A stretch of DNA of 64,000 nt from JACVRW01 sp963820315 (GCA_963820315.1 CAWFZK010000039.1:19127-83126); one strand, 5' to 3'. Shown: positions 26,316 through 36,392, counted from the first letter of the stretch. The notes: generated by a model from the letters alone, not told the origin. Translations and numbers: made by a program.

Positions 26316-28100
26316 GCGCCCGCGGGGTACTGAGCGCCGTCCGCGGCGAGCCGCGCCGGATCGGCAAGCTGCGCCACCTGGTGGCGCTGCTGCGCCCGTA
26401 CCGCGGGCGCGTCGTGCTGATGCTGATCGCGCTGCTGATCGCCACGGCCGCCGCACTCGTGCCGCCCTACCTCGCCGGCCTCGCCATCGACGAGGGCATC
26501 CAGGACGGCGACCTGAACGCGCTCACGATGATCCTGATCGCGTTCGTCGCGGCTGCGCTCCTCAACTGGGGCGCCACGTACGTCCAGACCTACCTGATCA
26601 ACTGGGTCGGCCAGCGCGCGCTCCAGGACCTCCGCATCCAGCTCTTCGAGCATCTGCAGCGGCTCTCGATCGGGTTCTACTCGCGCAACAAGGCGGGCGT
26701 GCTGATCTCGCGCTTGACGAACGACGTCCAGGCGCTCGACCAGCTCGTGACCGAGGGCATCCAGACGCTCTTCTCGGCGACGCTGACGCTGATCGGCACG
26801 GCGGTGATCCTGATCGTGCTCGATCCGAGCCTGGCGCTCGTGACGTTCCTGACCTTCCCGGTGCTGCTCGTCGGCAGCGTGATCTTCCGGATCGCGTCGA
26901 GCGGCGCCTACCGGCTGACCCGCGAGAAGATCGCTTTCGTCACCGCGTACCTGCAGGAGACGCTCTCGGGGGTGCGGATCGTGCGCGCCTTCGGGCAGGA
27001 GCCGCGTCACAAGCGCCGCTTCGCGGAGCTGAACGACGAGCACCGCGACGCGAACATGAAGACGGTCTACCTGAATGCCGCCTACTTCCCGTCCGTGGAG
27101 CTGCTGTCCGCGGTGGCGACCGCCGCGATCCTGATCTACGGCGGCAACCAGGTGCTCGACGAGGCGATCACGATCGGCGTGCTCGCATCGTTCGTCTTCT
27201 ACCTGCAGAGCTTCTTCGACCCGATCCAGTCGCTCTCACAGCTCTACACGACCTACCAGGCGGGCATGGCGGCGCTCGACAAGATCTTCGAGCTGCTCGA
27301 CGAGGAGCCCGACATGCGCGACCGGCCGGCCGCCATCGAGCTGCCGCGCGTGCGCGGCGAGATCGAGTTCGACGACGTGACCTTCGGCTACGGGATCGAG
27401 GAGGACGAGACGCCGGCCCTCGATTCCATCTCGCTGCACGTGCCCCCGGGCCAGACGGTGGCGCTCGTGGGTGCCACCGGGGCCGGCAAGTCGACGCTCG
27501 CGAAGCTCGTCGCCCGCTTCTATGACCCGCAGAGCGGCCGCGTCCTGGTCGACGGCCACGACCTTCGCGACGTGACCGAGCACTCGCTGCGCTCGCAGCT
27601 CGGCATCGTGCCGCAGGAGAGCTACCTGTTCTCCGGGACGATCCGCGACAACATCGCGTTCGGGGCGCCGGATGCGAGCGACGACGACGTCCGGGAGGCC
27701 GCCGCCGCGGTCGGGGCCGACGAGTTCATCTCGAGGCTGCCCGACGGCTACGACACCGAGGTCGGGCGAGCGCGGCGTTCACCTGTCGGCGGGCCAGCGG
27801 CAGCTGGTCGCGTTCGCGCGCGCCGCGGCGGCCGACCCGCGCGTCCTGATCCTCGACGAGGCGACCTCGAACGTCGACGTCCGCACCGAGTCGCAGATCG
27901 AGCGCGGCCTGCGGCGGCTGCTCGCCGGCCGCACGGCGATCGTGATCGCGCACCGGCTGTCGACCATCCGGACCGCCGGTCGCATCGTGGTGCTCGACCA
28001 CGGCCGGATCGCCGAGCAGGGCACCCACGAGGAGCTGCTCGAGGCAGACGGCGCCTACGCGCGCCTGTACCGCGACTGGGCCGAGCAGGCGGCGGCCTAG
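26312..28100 (+). pseudogene. ABC exporter half-transporter, consensus-site subunit, one frameshift
   Basis: The partner of the preceding subunit: six membrane helices, Walker A GATGAGKSTLAKL, then after the break signature LSAGQRQLVAFARAA, Walker B VLILDEATSNVD with the catalytic glutamate, and VIAHRLST. Residues up to GYDTEVG are in one frame and ERGVHLSAGQ onward in another; a single extra G at about 27764-27767 explains this. LSAGQ is a variant signature that would pair with the partner's degenerate site. Repair of one base restores about 595 residues, so an indel error is likely. The unrepaired frame runs on into the AraC gene, which is not a true fusion. Confidence 0.85.
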
Positions 28101-28105
28101 CCGCC

Positions 28106-28531
28106 GTGAGCCGAGCCGCGGAGGAGTCGAACCGGCGCATGCTGCGGGCGCGCGACGCGATGGACCGCGACTACGCGCGACCGCTCGACATCCCGACCCT
28201 GGCGAAGGTCGCACACGTCTCCGAGGCGCACTTCATCCGGGTCTTCCGCGCCACCTTCGGCGAGACCCCACACCGCTACCTGCAGCGGCGCCGGATCGAG
28301 CGAGCGATGTTCCTGCTCAGGGAGAGCGACCGCAGCGTCACCGAGATCTGCTTCGACGTTGGATTCACGAGCCTCGGGACGTTCAGCCGCACCTTCAACG
28401 AGATCGTCGGCGAGCCGCCGACCACGTACCGCTGGCGCGCGGCGGACCTGAGAGCGGTCCCCGCCTGCTTCGCGAAGGCGTGGACGAGACCGAGCAGTTT
28501 TGGAGAAGCGCGGACGCCGCGCGCGAATTAG
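28106..28531 (+). CDS. AraC-family regulator (DNA-binding domain only)
   Basis: A 141-residue protein made essentially of the two AraC helix-turn-helix motifs: LDIPTLAKVAHVSEAHFIRV with FRATFGETPHRYLQRRRIER, then SVTEICFDVGFTSLGTFSRT with FNEIVGEPPTTYR. No sensor domain. It starts at a GTG 5 bp after the ABC exporter gene and is followed 10 bp later by a VOC-family gene. AraC-VOC pairs of this kind are common in actinobacteria. Confidence 0.85.
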   Translation: MSRAAEESNRRMLRARDAMDRDYARPLDIPTLAKVAHVSEAHFIRVFRATFGETPHRYLQRRRIERAMFLLRESDRSVTEICFDVGFTSLGTFSRTFNEIVGEPPTTYRWRAADLRAVPACFAKAWTRPSSFGEARTPRAN

Positions 28532-28541
28532 CCTCGGACTC

Positions 28542-29003
28542 ATGGCAAACAGAGTCACTCACACACAGGTCTACGTACTGGATCAGGACGAGGCGATCGA
28601 CTTCTACTGCGGGAAGCTCGGCTTCGAGCTGACCACGGACGCCGATCTCGGCTTCATGCGCTGGGTCACGGTCAGCTTCCCCGAGCAGCCGGAGCTTCAG
28701 CTGCTGCTCGAGAAGCCCGGCCCTCCGGCACACGACGAGGCGACCGCGGAGCAGGTTCGCGAGCTCGTGACAAAGGGGGCGATGGGCATGGCGGGCATCA
28801 TCGCCGTGGACGACATCCACAAGACCTACGAGGAGCTCAAGGCGAAGGGAGTCGAGTTCACGGAGGAGCCGACCGAGCGCTTCTACGGGACCGACTGCGG
28901 CCTGCGCGACCCGTTCGGCAATCCGCTCCGCATCGGCACGCCGAAGGAGGGCCCGTTCGAGATTCCGGATCCCGCCGAGCTGGCGGCCGAGAACAGCGCT
29001 TGA
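28542..29003 (+). CDS. VOC-superfamily (glyoxalase-like) protein
   Basis: A 153-residue vicinal-oxygen-chelate protein with two beta-alpha-beta modules: THTQVYVLDQDEAIDFYCGK with LGFELTTDADLGFMRWVTVS, then AGIIAVDDIHKTYEELKAKG and GTDCGLRDPFGNPLRIG. Metal-binding positions appear as the N-terminal His, the Gln of PELQLLLEK and the C-terminal region, but assignment is tentative. Partner of the AraC gene 10 bp upstream; possibly small-molecule detoxification or resistance. Confidence 0.85.
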   Translation: MANRVTHTQVYVLDQDEAIDFYCGKLGFELTTDADLGFMRWVTVSFPEQPELQLLLEKPGPPAHDEATAEQVRELVTKGAMGMAGIIAVDDIHKTYEELKAKGVEFTEEPTERFYGTDCGLRDPFGNPLRIGTPKEGPFEIPDPAELAAENSA

Positions 29004-29008
29004 TCTGG

Positions 29009-29629
29009 CTAGCCCATCCCGAGCGAGATCACGCCGCGCGAAACCAGCCCCTGCGTGAACGCCGCCGAGGCGAGCACCTTCACCCCGTAGGCGTCGCGCA
29101 GGAACCACTCGAGGAAGACCGCCACGCTGCTGCGCACCGCGCCCGCCTTGGCGAGCGCAGCGAGGTCGTAGACGAGGATCCGGTCGCGCAGCTGCGCCTC
29201 CGCGGCGAGCCGCTCTGAGAGCGCGTCGTCGAGCGGCCCGAGCACGATCGCGGGCCGCTCGGCGGCGAGCCGCTCGCACTCGACGAAGCCGGCGCGCAGC
29301 TCGACAGTGGCGCGCTCGCGCCGCCAGGCGACGTCGAGCGCGGTCGGCGAGATCGCATGCAGCTCGACCTCGTCGAGCTCGTCGCGGTAGTGCGCCGTCA
29401 GGGCGTCGAAGAGCTCGCCCTGGGTGGTGCTGAGGCTCGCCCACTCGACCGCGCGCCCGCGCACGGCCTCGGTCACGGCGAGCTCGACCTCGGGCTGCCG
29501 CTCTGGCCGCAGCCGCACGCGATCGGCCTCCGTGATCACGAGGTCGGGGTCGAGCGCGCCCGCCACGGCGGCCGGCAGGCTGCCGATGCGCGGGTCGAGC
29601 AGCGCCTCGAGCTCCGGGATGCCCTTCAC
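29009..29629 (-). CDS. Hypothetical protein coupled to the AAA+/VWA gene
   Basis: A 206-residue protein starting at a GTG that overlaps the stop of the AAA+/VWA gene by 4 bp. Features: opening KGIPELEALLDPRIGSLPAA, LVITEADRVRLRPERQPEVE, and a closing SVAVFLEWFLRDAYGVKVLA then SRGVISLGMG. I recognise no named family. The coupling implies a shared role with the chelatase-like ATPase; the C-terminal hydrophobic segments do not look like true membrane helices. Confidence 0.65.
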   Translation of the reverse strand: MKGIPELEALLDPRIGSLPAAVAGALDPDLVITEADRVRLRPERQPEVELAVTEAVRGRAVEWASLSTTQGELFDALTAHYRDELDEVELHAISPTALDVAWRRERATVELRAGFVECERLAAERPAIVLGPLDDALSERLAAEAQLRDRILVYDLAALAKAGAVRSSVAVFLEWFLRDAYGVKVLASAAFTQGLVSRGVISLGMG

Positions 29630-31581
29630 GCGCGCTCCTCGAGCAGCTCGGCGAGCAGGCCGGGGGCGAGCTCTCCGAGCGGCACGTACGTACCGCGCGC
29701 GGCCTCGGCGATCGTGCGCGCGTGCCCGCGCAGCGCCTCGGGCGAGCCGGGCGCGGCGGCATCCGCCACCACGACTCGCACGCGCGCACGCGCAAGCTCG
29801 CGCGCCTGAAGAGCGTGTCCGCCAGCGCGTCGCCGCCGGCGCGGAGGGGCACGTTCGGCGCCCCGTCGGTGAGCGCGACGACGATCGGGCGCGCGTTCGC
29901 GCGCTTGAAGCGCCTCCTGCCGCAGGAGCAGGCGGGCGAGCTGCAGCGCGTGCGCGCAGCGGCGTCCGCCCGCTGAGCGGGATCCCGCTCAGGCGCTCCG
30001 CGGCGCAGCCGCAGGCTCCCCGTCGGCCGCAGCGCGACCGTGGCCGCGCGGGACGCCCGCCCGGAACGCGACGAGCGAGACGCGGTCGCTCCGGCCGACC
30101 GCGTCCTCGAGCAGCCGGAACGCAAGCCCCTTCACCTTCTCGACCATCGCTTCGGCCTGCAGCGAGTAGCTGTTGTCGACGACGAAGCAGACGTCGAAGC
30201 GGGACGCGGCTCTCGCGCACCTTGCGCCGCACGTCCTCGCTCGACGGAGACCCGGCCGCGCCGCTGCCGCCGCTGCGGAGCGACTGCAGCGCGGAGCGTC
30301 GCGTCGACGGCGATGTCTCGGTCGCCGTGACGCGCCAGCCGGTGCCGCGTGCGCTTGCCGCGCCGAGCGCGACGAGCGAGCGCTCGCGGCGGCCCGAGCG
30401 CGCCGCGCTCGACGCGGTCGCGGCGGCGCGCGTCGGCGTACGGCCGCTCGACGTCGACCTCGAGCTCGGCGACCTCGGGCGCGTGCTCGAGCGGCTCTAG
30501 CTCGACGCCGGGCTCGCCGGCGCCGCCGCTTTTTTTTCGGCCGCGTCCTCCTCGAGCACCTCGTCGACGATGCGGCGGAGCAGCCGGTCGTCGAGGCCCG
30601 ACTGCGCGTCGAACGGGTCGACCGGCGACGCGATGGCCGAGCGCGAGCGCGGCGGCGGCGTGCACGTCCTCGCGACCGACCGAGCGCCGGCCGTCGAGCG
30701 CCGCGCCGCGCCTTCGCGCACTGGAGCATCGTCACGTCGGCGCGATGGCTGCGCGACGCCGGCGCGCGACGACGACCTGGCCGATCGCCGCGTAGAGCGC
30801 GTCCGGCACCTCGACGCTCGAGCGACGCGCCTGCGCCTCGGCGAGGCGCGAAGCGAGCGCAGTCCTCCTCCGCCGCCCACGCGGCCGCGAACGCCGTCGG
30901 ATCCGCGCGTGAAGGCCTCGCGCCGCCGGAGCACCTCGGCGCGCTCGTCCGGCCGCCGGCGAGCGCGTCCACGACGACCCGCAAGCCGATCCGGTCGGCG
31001 AGCTGCGGCCGGAGGTCGCCCTCCTCGGGATTCATCGTGCCGACGAGCAGGAAGCGCGACGGATGCGCTGACCGACACGCCCTCGCGCTCGACGGTGTTG
31101 ACGCCCAGCGCGGCGGCGTCGAGCAGGATGTCCGCGAGGTGGTCGTCGAGCAGGTTGATCTCGTCGACGTAGAGGATTCCGCGGTTCACCTCGGCGAGCA
31201 GGCCCGGCTCGAGCGCGGCGACGCCCTCGCGCAACGCGCGGGCGATGTCGACCGAGCCGGCGACGCGGTCGTCGGTCGCGTTGAGCGGCAGCGTCGACGA
31301 TCCGCGCCCGGCGGCGCGCGACCGGCAGCTCCTCCCCGCGCTCCCGGCGGGCGCGGCAGGCCGCGCAGGCGCACGCCGGGTCGCACGAGAACGGGCAGTC
31401 GGCCGACGACCTCGAGCTCCGGCAGCAGCGCCGCCAGCCCGCGGACGGCCGTCGACTTCGCCGTCCCGCTCGGCCCCTCGACCAGCACGCCGCCGATCGC
31501 CGGGTTGACGGCGTTGAGCAGGAGCGCCTGCTTCAGGCGCTCCTGCCCGACGATCGCGGTGAAGGGGTACGGCCGGTTCAG
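29626..31581 (-). pseudogene. Magnesium-chelatase-like AAA+/VWA protein, multiple frameshifts
   Basis: Reading across frames recovers a protein of about 650 residues: AAA+ domain with PYPFTAIVGQERLKQALLLN and Walker A EGPSGTAKSTAVRG, Walker B/sensor region RGILYVDEINLLDDHLADIL, the motif VGTMNPEEGDLRPQLADR, an Arg/Glu-rich linker, then a VWA domain (FDVCFVVDNSYSLQAEAMVE with the metal-site DxSxS-like DNSYS, and IVVALTDGAPNVPLRAGGDA). The end YVPLGELAPGLLAELLEERA is intact. Several single-base insertions break it, including one in GTCGGC[C]GACTGC and one in GTCGAC[G]CTGCC. The start is unresolved (perhaps CTG overlapping the upstream stop). No porphyrin or cobalamin genes are near. Confidence 0.75.
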
Positions 31582-33364
31582 CTGAGGATCAGCGGCTTCC
31601 CGAAGGTCGGCTCCGCCTGCGGGATCGGGTCGAACTTCCACGTCCCGATCAGCGGCACCGCCGTGTCGCGGTTGACCTTCACGTCGATGACGTACGGCTT
31701 CCCGGCCGCGAGCGCCGTCTCGAACGCGGACGACAGGTCGCCCGGATCCTCGACCGAGATGCCGCCCGCGCCCATCGCCTCGGCCATCTTCACGAAGTCC
31801 GGGTTCCAGAACTCGCCCGTCGACTGCTTCACGAAGCTCGTCCCGATCTCGCGCCCGTCCATGTAGAAGCGCTGCAGGTCGCGGATGACGCCGATCGTGT
31901 AGTTGTTGAGGATCACCCAGACGGCCGGGATGTCGTACTCGGTCGCGGTGGCGACGGCGCCCGGGAACATCATGAAGCTGCCGTCGCTCGTCACGCAGAT
32001 CGCCGGCTGCTCCGGGCGCGCGAGCTTCAGCGCCGAGCACGCCGTAGGTGCCGAAGCCCATCCCCGCGAAGCCGCCCGGCGTGAACACCATCTGCGGGCC
32101 GGGCGCGTCCCAGTACTGCTCGACCCACGTCTGGTGGTTGCCGGTGTCGGTGATCATCAGCGTGTCCGGCGAGGCTGCCGCGCGCAGCTCCTTGATCGCG
32201 CGGCGCGGGTCGATCGGCACCTCGTTCGAGGCCTTCTCCTGCTCGATGAAGTTCGACCACTCGGTCTTGTAGCCCTCGACCTGCTCGTGCCAGCCGTTCC
32301 GCTCGCCGCGCCGGCCCTGCCGCTCGGCGAGCTCGAGCAGCTGCGTCAGCACCTCGCGCGCGTCGCCGACGATGCCGAGCTCGGTCGGGTAGTTGCGGCC
32401 GATCTCCTGCGGGTCGATGTCGACGTGGATCAGCTTCGTCGGCGGGATGTTGTAGGTGTAGCCCGGCACCCACGAGGAGCGAGTGGATGTCCGAGAAGCG
32501 GCAGCCGATCGCGAGGATCACGTCGGCGTTGCGCGCCGCCTCCTGCGCCGGGTACTCGCCCCAGCAGCCGGCGATGCCGAGGTGCAGCGGGTGGTCGGCG
32601 CGGCAGCGCGCCCTTGCCCATGAAGGTCGTGTAGACGGGGACGTTGACGAACTCGGCGAAGGCCGCGAGCTGCCCGTTCGCCTCGGAGAGCTCGACGCCG
32701 CCGCCGGCGAGGATCAGCGGGCGCCGCGCGGCGAGCAGCATGTCGAGCGCCTTGGCGACGGCCTCCGGCGAGCCCGGCGTGCGCCAGTGGAGCATCTCCG
32801 AGCGCTCGGACGGCTCGGGCACCTCGACGTCGGCCTTCGTCACCCAGAGGTCGTAGGGCACGTCGATGTGCACGGGGCCGGGCCGGCCGGTCGCGCGCGA
32901 GCTTGAACGCCTTCGGCAGGAACTTGCCGAGGTCGGCGACCGAGTGCGCCTGGAAGCTCCGCTTCGTGATCACCTTCGCGATCGCTCGGGAAGTCGGCCT
33001 GGAAGTGGCGGTACTCCTCCTGCAGCGCGCCCGAGTCGTACTGCGAGGTCGCGACCTGGCCCGTGATCGCGATGAACGCGGACGAGTCGTAGAAGGCGTT
33101 CGACATCGCGACGGTGAGCAGCATCGGCCGGGCCCGGTCGAGGTGTAGACGGGGATCGAGCTCGTGGCTGACCCGGAAGTACGCGTCGGCCATGTAGCCC
33201 GCGCCCGACTCGATCCGCGGGAAGATCACCTTCAGCTCGTCCTGGCGGTCGTAGACGCCGTCGAGCAGCCCCACCGCCCCGTGGCCCGCATAGCCGAAGA
33301 GGTACGGCACCTGCTCGCGGATGAGGTACTCGACGACCAGGTCGCAGCCGCGCATCTCGCTCAT
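31578..33364 (-). pseudogene. Thiamine-diphosphate enzyme, acetolactate synthase/glyoxylate carboligase-like, multiple frameshifts
   Basis: Summed across frames this is a TPP enzyme of about 595 residues. N-terminal Pyr domain: MRGCDLVVEYLIREQVPYLF, FPRIESGAGYMADAYFRVSH (catalytic Glu region) and ITGQVATSQYDSGALQEEYR. Central domain: LILAGGGVELSEANGQ and TKLIHVDIDPQEIGRNYPTE. C-terminal PP domain: GFAGMGFGTYGVLGA, then VTSDGSFMMFPGAVATATEY with the TPP motif GDGS replaced by SDGS, and WVILNNYTIGVIRDLQRF. At least six indels, mostly single-base insertions, interrupt it. GGGAGAGGAG precedes the ATG at 33364. The exact reaction is unclear. Confidence 0.75.
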
Positions 33365-33453
33365 GCTCTCTCCTCTCCCGTTGGGGCCCCGGGGACGCTA
33401 CGGCGGCGCCGGTGTCTCGCGGTGTCCGAAGATCGGACACCGGCCCCTGCGGC

Positions 33454-35206
33454 TCAGTAGGCCGTGCGGTCCAGGTCGAGCCCGTAGGCGCGCAGCTTGC
33501 GGTAGAGCGTCGAGCGGGCGATGCCGAGCCGGCGGGCCGCGTCGCGCTTGTTGCCGCCGGCCGCGTCGAGGGCCTCGACGATCGCCTCGAGCTCGGCGTG
33601 CTCGATCGCCGTGAGCCGCCGCGGCGCCGCCTTCGCGAGGAGCCCGGCCGGGAAGTCCTCGACGCGGATGTCGCCGCTGTGGCGGCGGGCGCTCGCGGCA
33701 CGGACGACGCGCCCGAGCTCGCGCACGTTGCCCGGCCAGGGCAGGCGCTGGAGGAGCTGGAGCGCGTCGGGGCGCAACACCTGGCGGAAGCCGCCGCGCG
33801 CGTGGCGGCGGAGCAGCCCCTGGGCGAGCGCCGGGACGTCCTCGGGACGGGAGCGCAGCGGCGGCAGCTCGAGCTCGCGGACGGCGAGGCGGTCGTGGAG
33901 GCGCCGCCAGGCCGGACCGTCCGGATCGCCGCTGCCCGCGGTCGCGGCGATCCAGGGGCCATCCGGCTGCGCCTTCTCGACGAGCCGGGCCAGTCCCGAC
34001 GCGGCGCGTGGGCTCAGCTCGTCCACGTGGCGCAGCAGGACCGCGCCGCCTGGGTCGCGCAGCCGCGCGGCGACGCTCGCGAGCCATGCCCGGGTGCCCT
34101 CGAGCGGCTCCGCGCCGGCATCGAGCTCGTGCAGGGGCGCCGAGGCCGGCGCGCTCGGCGGCGTGCGCTGCGGCGAAGGCCTTGCCCGTGCCGGGCTCGC
34201 CCCGGACGAGGGCCGGCACGCCGAGCTCACAGGCCTCGGCGAGCGCGTCCGCCGGCCGGCTCGAGGGGCGGGCTGCGCCCCGCCGCTCGTCCGCGCCGGG
34301 CAGCTCGAACGCGAGCAGGACACCGGCGGGCTCGCCGCCCTCGCCCACGGGGCTGCAGCGGGCATGCATCGTCCCGCCCGCGGCGAGGGGCAGCTCGATC
34401 GAAGCGTGGCCGTCGGCGAGCGCGGCCGCGGCGCGCTCCCAGAGGAGGCCTTGGTCGACGGGCTCGAGCAGCCGCGCGGCGGCGGGCGTAGTGAGCACGA
34501 TCTCCTCACTGAGGCAGGCGACAGGGTGGCGCGAGCGGTGGCGGGCGCCGACGAAGGCGTCGAGCAGCAGCCGCTCCCGAGCCGACGCCCCGGCGAGCAG
34601 CTCACGCTCGATCTCGTGCGTGACCTCCTCGACGAGCGCCAGCTGGAGCGGGCTGGCGTCCCGCGTCCGGGTCGTGACGTTGACCACGCCCTCTATGCGA
34701 CCGGTGACCGGATGCCGGACCGGCGAGCCCACGCAGGCGGCCGGATCGAGCGCCTCGACGTAGTGCTCGCAGCCGACGACCGCCACCGGCCTGCCCGCCT
34801 CGAGCGGCGTGCCGATCCCGTTCGTGCCGACTAGCTCCTCGAGGAACACGAAGCCCGGCGCGGCGTAGACCCGGTCCATCGCCGCAGCCGCCTCGCGCTC
34901 GCCGGTCCAGCGGCGAAGCACGCGCGCACCGGGATCGCTCAGCAGGATCGCCGCGGGCGCGCCCTCGAGCCGCCGCGCGAGCCGGTCGAGCACGGGGGTC
35001 GCCGCACGGACCAGGCGGATGTCGGCGGTCACCGGCTCCTGATCGAAGGGCACCTCCGGACGGTCGGGCACGACCCCGCAGGAGCGTGAGCGCCGCCACG
35101 AGTCGAGGATCTCGTTCCGAACCGGCGGCGATCCGCGCTCGCCGGCGACGAAGCGCTCGCGCGCTCCGCGGATGCTCCTGCGGCTTCGCGTGCCGGCCTT
35201 CGCCAT
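33454..35206 (-). pseudogene. GAF-AAA-Fis regulator (AcoR-like) without sigma-54 loop, one frameshift
   Basis: The N-terminal half (frame to about 34160) has the AcoR/GAF pattern ILDSWRRSRSCGVVPDRPEV, FVFLEELVGTNGIGTPLEAG, AVVGCEHYVEALDPAACVGS and GVVNVTTRTRDASP. The second half, in another frame, has a reduced AAA+ domain (Walker A GEPGTGKA at the junction, RSRPEDVPALAQGLLRRHAR, LPWPGNVRELGRVVRAAS) and a C-terminal Fis helix GGNKRDAARRLGIARSTLYR. I see no GAFTGA loop, so it should not contact sigma-54, in line with most actinobacteria lacking RpoN. It lies just upstream of the TPP enzyme gene and probably regulates it. Confidence 0.78.
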
Positions 35207-35373
35207 CGGGCCTCGTGCTGATCGTAACCCGGTTGGGCTGTAGCCAGTGTTGGGGATCTCCTCGGCGGCTCGAAATGGCCCGTTGTGGCGAAGCCGATCG
35301 CAGCTGCTCGGCCTACGGTCGCTTCATGGAACGCCGTTCTATGGCAAACCCGCTGATGATGGAGGTCGCGGCC

Positions 35374-36189
35374 ATGGCGAGGATCGAGGCGCGCTCGGCG
35401 CGCTCCGTGTGGGCGCTCGGGGACTACCACCGTTTCGCGAAGCAGACGGTGTGGAGCCTCGGCCCGGTGCTCACCGGGGCCTGCGGCGTGGCGGCCGGCC
35501 AGCGCGTCCTCGACGTGGCGGCCGGCACGGGCAATGTGGCCATCCGCGCCGCCGAGACGGGCGCAGACGTGATCGCATCCGATCTGACCCCGGAGAGCCT
35601 CGAGGCCGGCCGCGGCGAGGCGCGCGCCCGGGGCGTCCAGCTCGACTGGATCGAGGCGGACGCCGAGGCGCTCCCGTTCGCGGACGGCGGATTCGACGTC
35701 GTCACCTCGGCGCTCGGCGCGATCTTCGCCCCTGATCAGCAGGCGGTCGCGGACGAGCTCGTGCGCGTATGCCGGCCCGGCGGCACGATCGGGATGATCA
35801 ACTTCACGCCACGAGGGCTCGCGGCCGAGTTCTTCGGCCTGCTCGGGCGCTACGCACCAGCTTCGCCAGACACGCCCTCGCCGCTGCTCTGGGGGGACGA
35901 GGCACACGTGCGCGAGCTGTTCGGAGACAGGCTCGACCCGCTGGAGCTGACGGTCGACCGATACGTGGAGCGCAGCCCCGACCCGGAGGCGTATTGCGCG
36001 TTCTTCGAGGAGACCTTCGGCCCGCTGATCGCGATCCGGCGAAGCCTCGCTGAGGAGCCCGAGCGGCTGGCGGCGCTCGACCGCGAGTTCCGGGATTTCG
36101 CCGTGCGAGCCAACGTCGGCCCCGCCGGGGGGCCGGCGGAGTACCCGTACGAGTACCTGCTCGTCGTTGGGCGCAAGGCTACGCCCTGA
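35374..36189 (+). CDS. Class I SAM-dependent methyltransferase
   Basis: A 271-residue methyltransferase. The SAM-binding motif I reads QRVLDVAAGTGNVAIRAAE, motif II DVIASDLTPESLEAGRGEAR, then DWIEADAEALPFADGGFDVV. The ATG at 35374 is chosen because GGAGG lies 8 bases upstream; ATGs at 35326 and 35341 are in frame. The opening SARSVWALGDYHRFAKQTVW is typical of UbiE-like enzymes of unknown small-molecule substrate. It is divergent from the Fis-type regulator with about 170 bp between. Confidence 0.85.
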   Translation: MARIEARSARSVWALGDYHRFAKQTVWSLGPVLTGACGVAAGQRVLDVAAGTGNVAIRAAETGADVIASDLTPESLEAGRGEARARGVQLDWIEADAEALPFADGGFDVVTSALGAIFAPDQQAVADELVRVCRPGGTIGMINFTPRGLAAEFFGLLGRYAPASPDTPSPLLWGDEAHVRELFGDRLDPLELTVDRYVERSPDPEAYCAFFEETFGPLIAIRRSLAEEPERLAALDREFRDFAVRANVGPAGGPAEYPYEYLLVVGRKATP

Positions 36190-36320
36190 GGAGGGGAAGC
36201 CGAACCCACGCGAGCTGATCGGCCCGCGTCGCGCCCAGCCTGGCAAGTTCGCGCGCGGGTCTAACTCCCCGCGCCGACACGCCTCGGATTGGTTCACGGT
36301 GGCTATGCTCAGACGTCGAT

Positions 36321-36391
36321 TGGGGGGTCGTCTAATGGCAAGACGCCAGCCTCTGGAGCTGGTTATCGGGGTTCGAGTCCCTGCCCCCCAG
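36321..36391 (+). tRNA. tRNA-Gln (anticodon CTG)
   Basis: The cloverleaf folds cleanly: acceptor TGGGGGG/CCCCCCA, D-arm GTCT/AGAC, anticodon stem CCAGC/GCTGG around loop CTCTGGA with anticodon CTG (reads CAG), 4-nt variable loop, T-arm CGGGG-TTCGAGT-CCCTG (one G-T pair) and discriminator G. No CCA is encoded. It ends one base before the stop codon of the convergent secreted-protein gene. Confidence 0.95.
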
Positions 36392-36392
36392 C

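Noticed and set aside
26312..28531. A single 739-residue ORF joining the ABC transporter to the AraC regulator.
   Set aside because: The second half of the ABC domain is coding in another frame that ends in its own stop, and the AraC gene has its own GTG start. The apparent fusion results from one extra G.
30530..30537. A run of eight T as an intrinsic terminator.
   Set aside because: It lies inside the AAA+/VWA coding region (Lys codons on the minus strand) with no proper hairpin before it; more probably a slippage-prone site.
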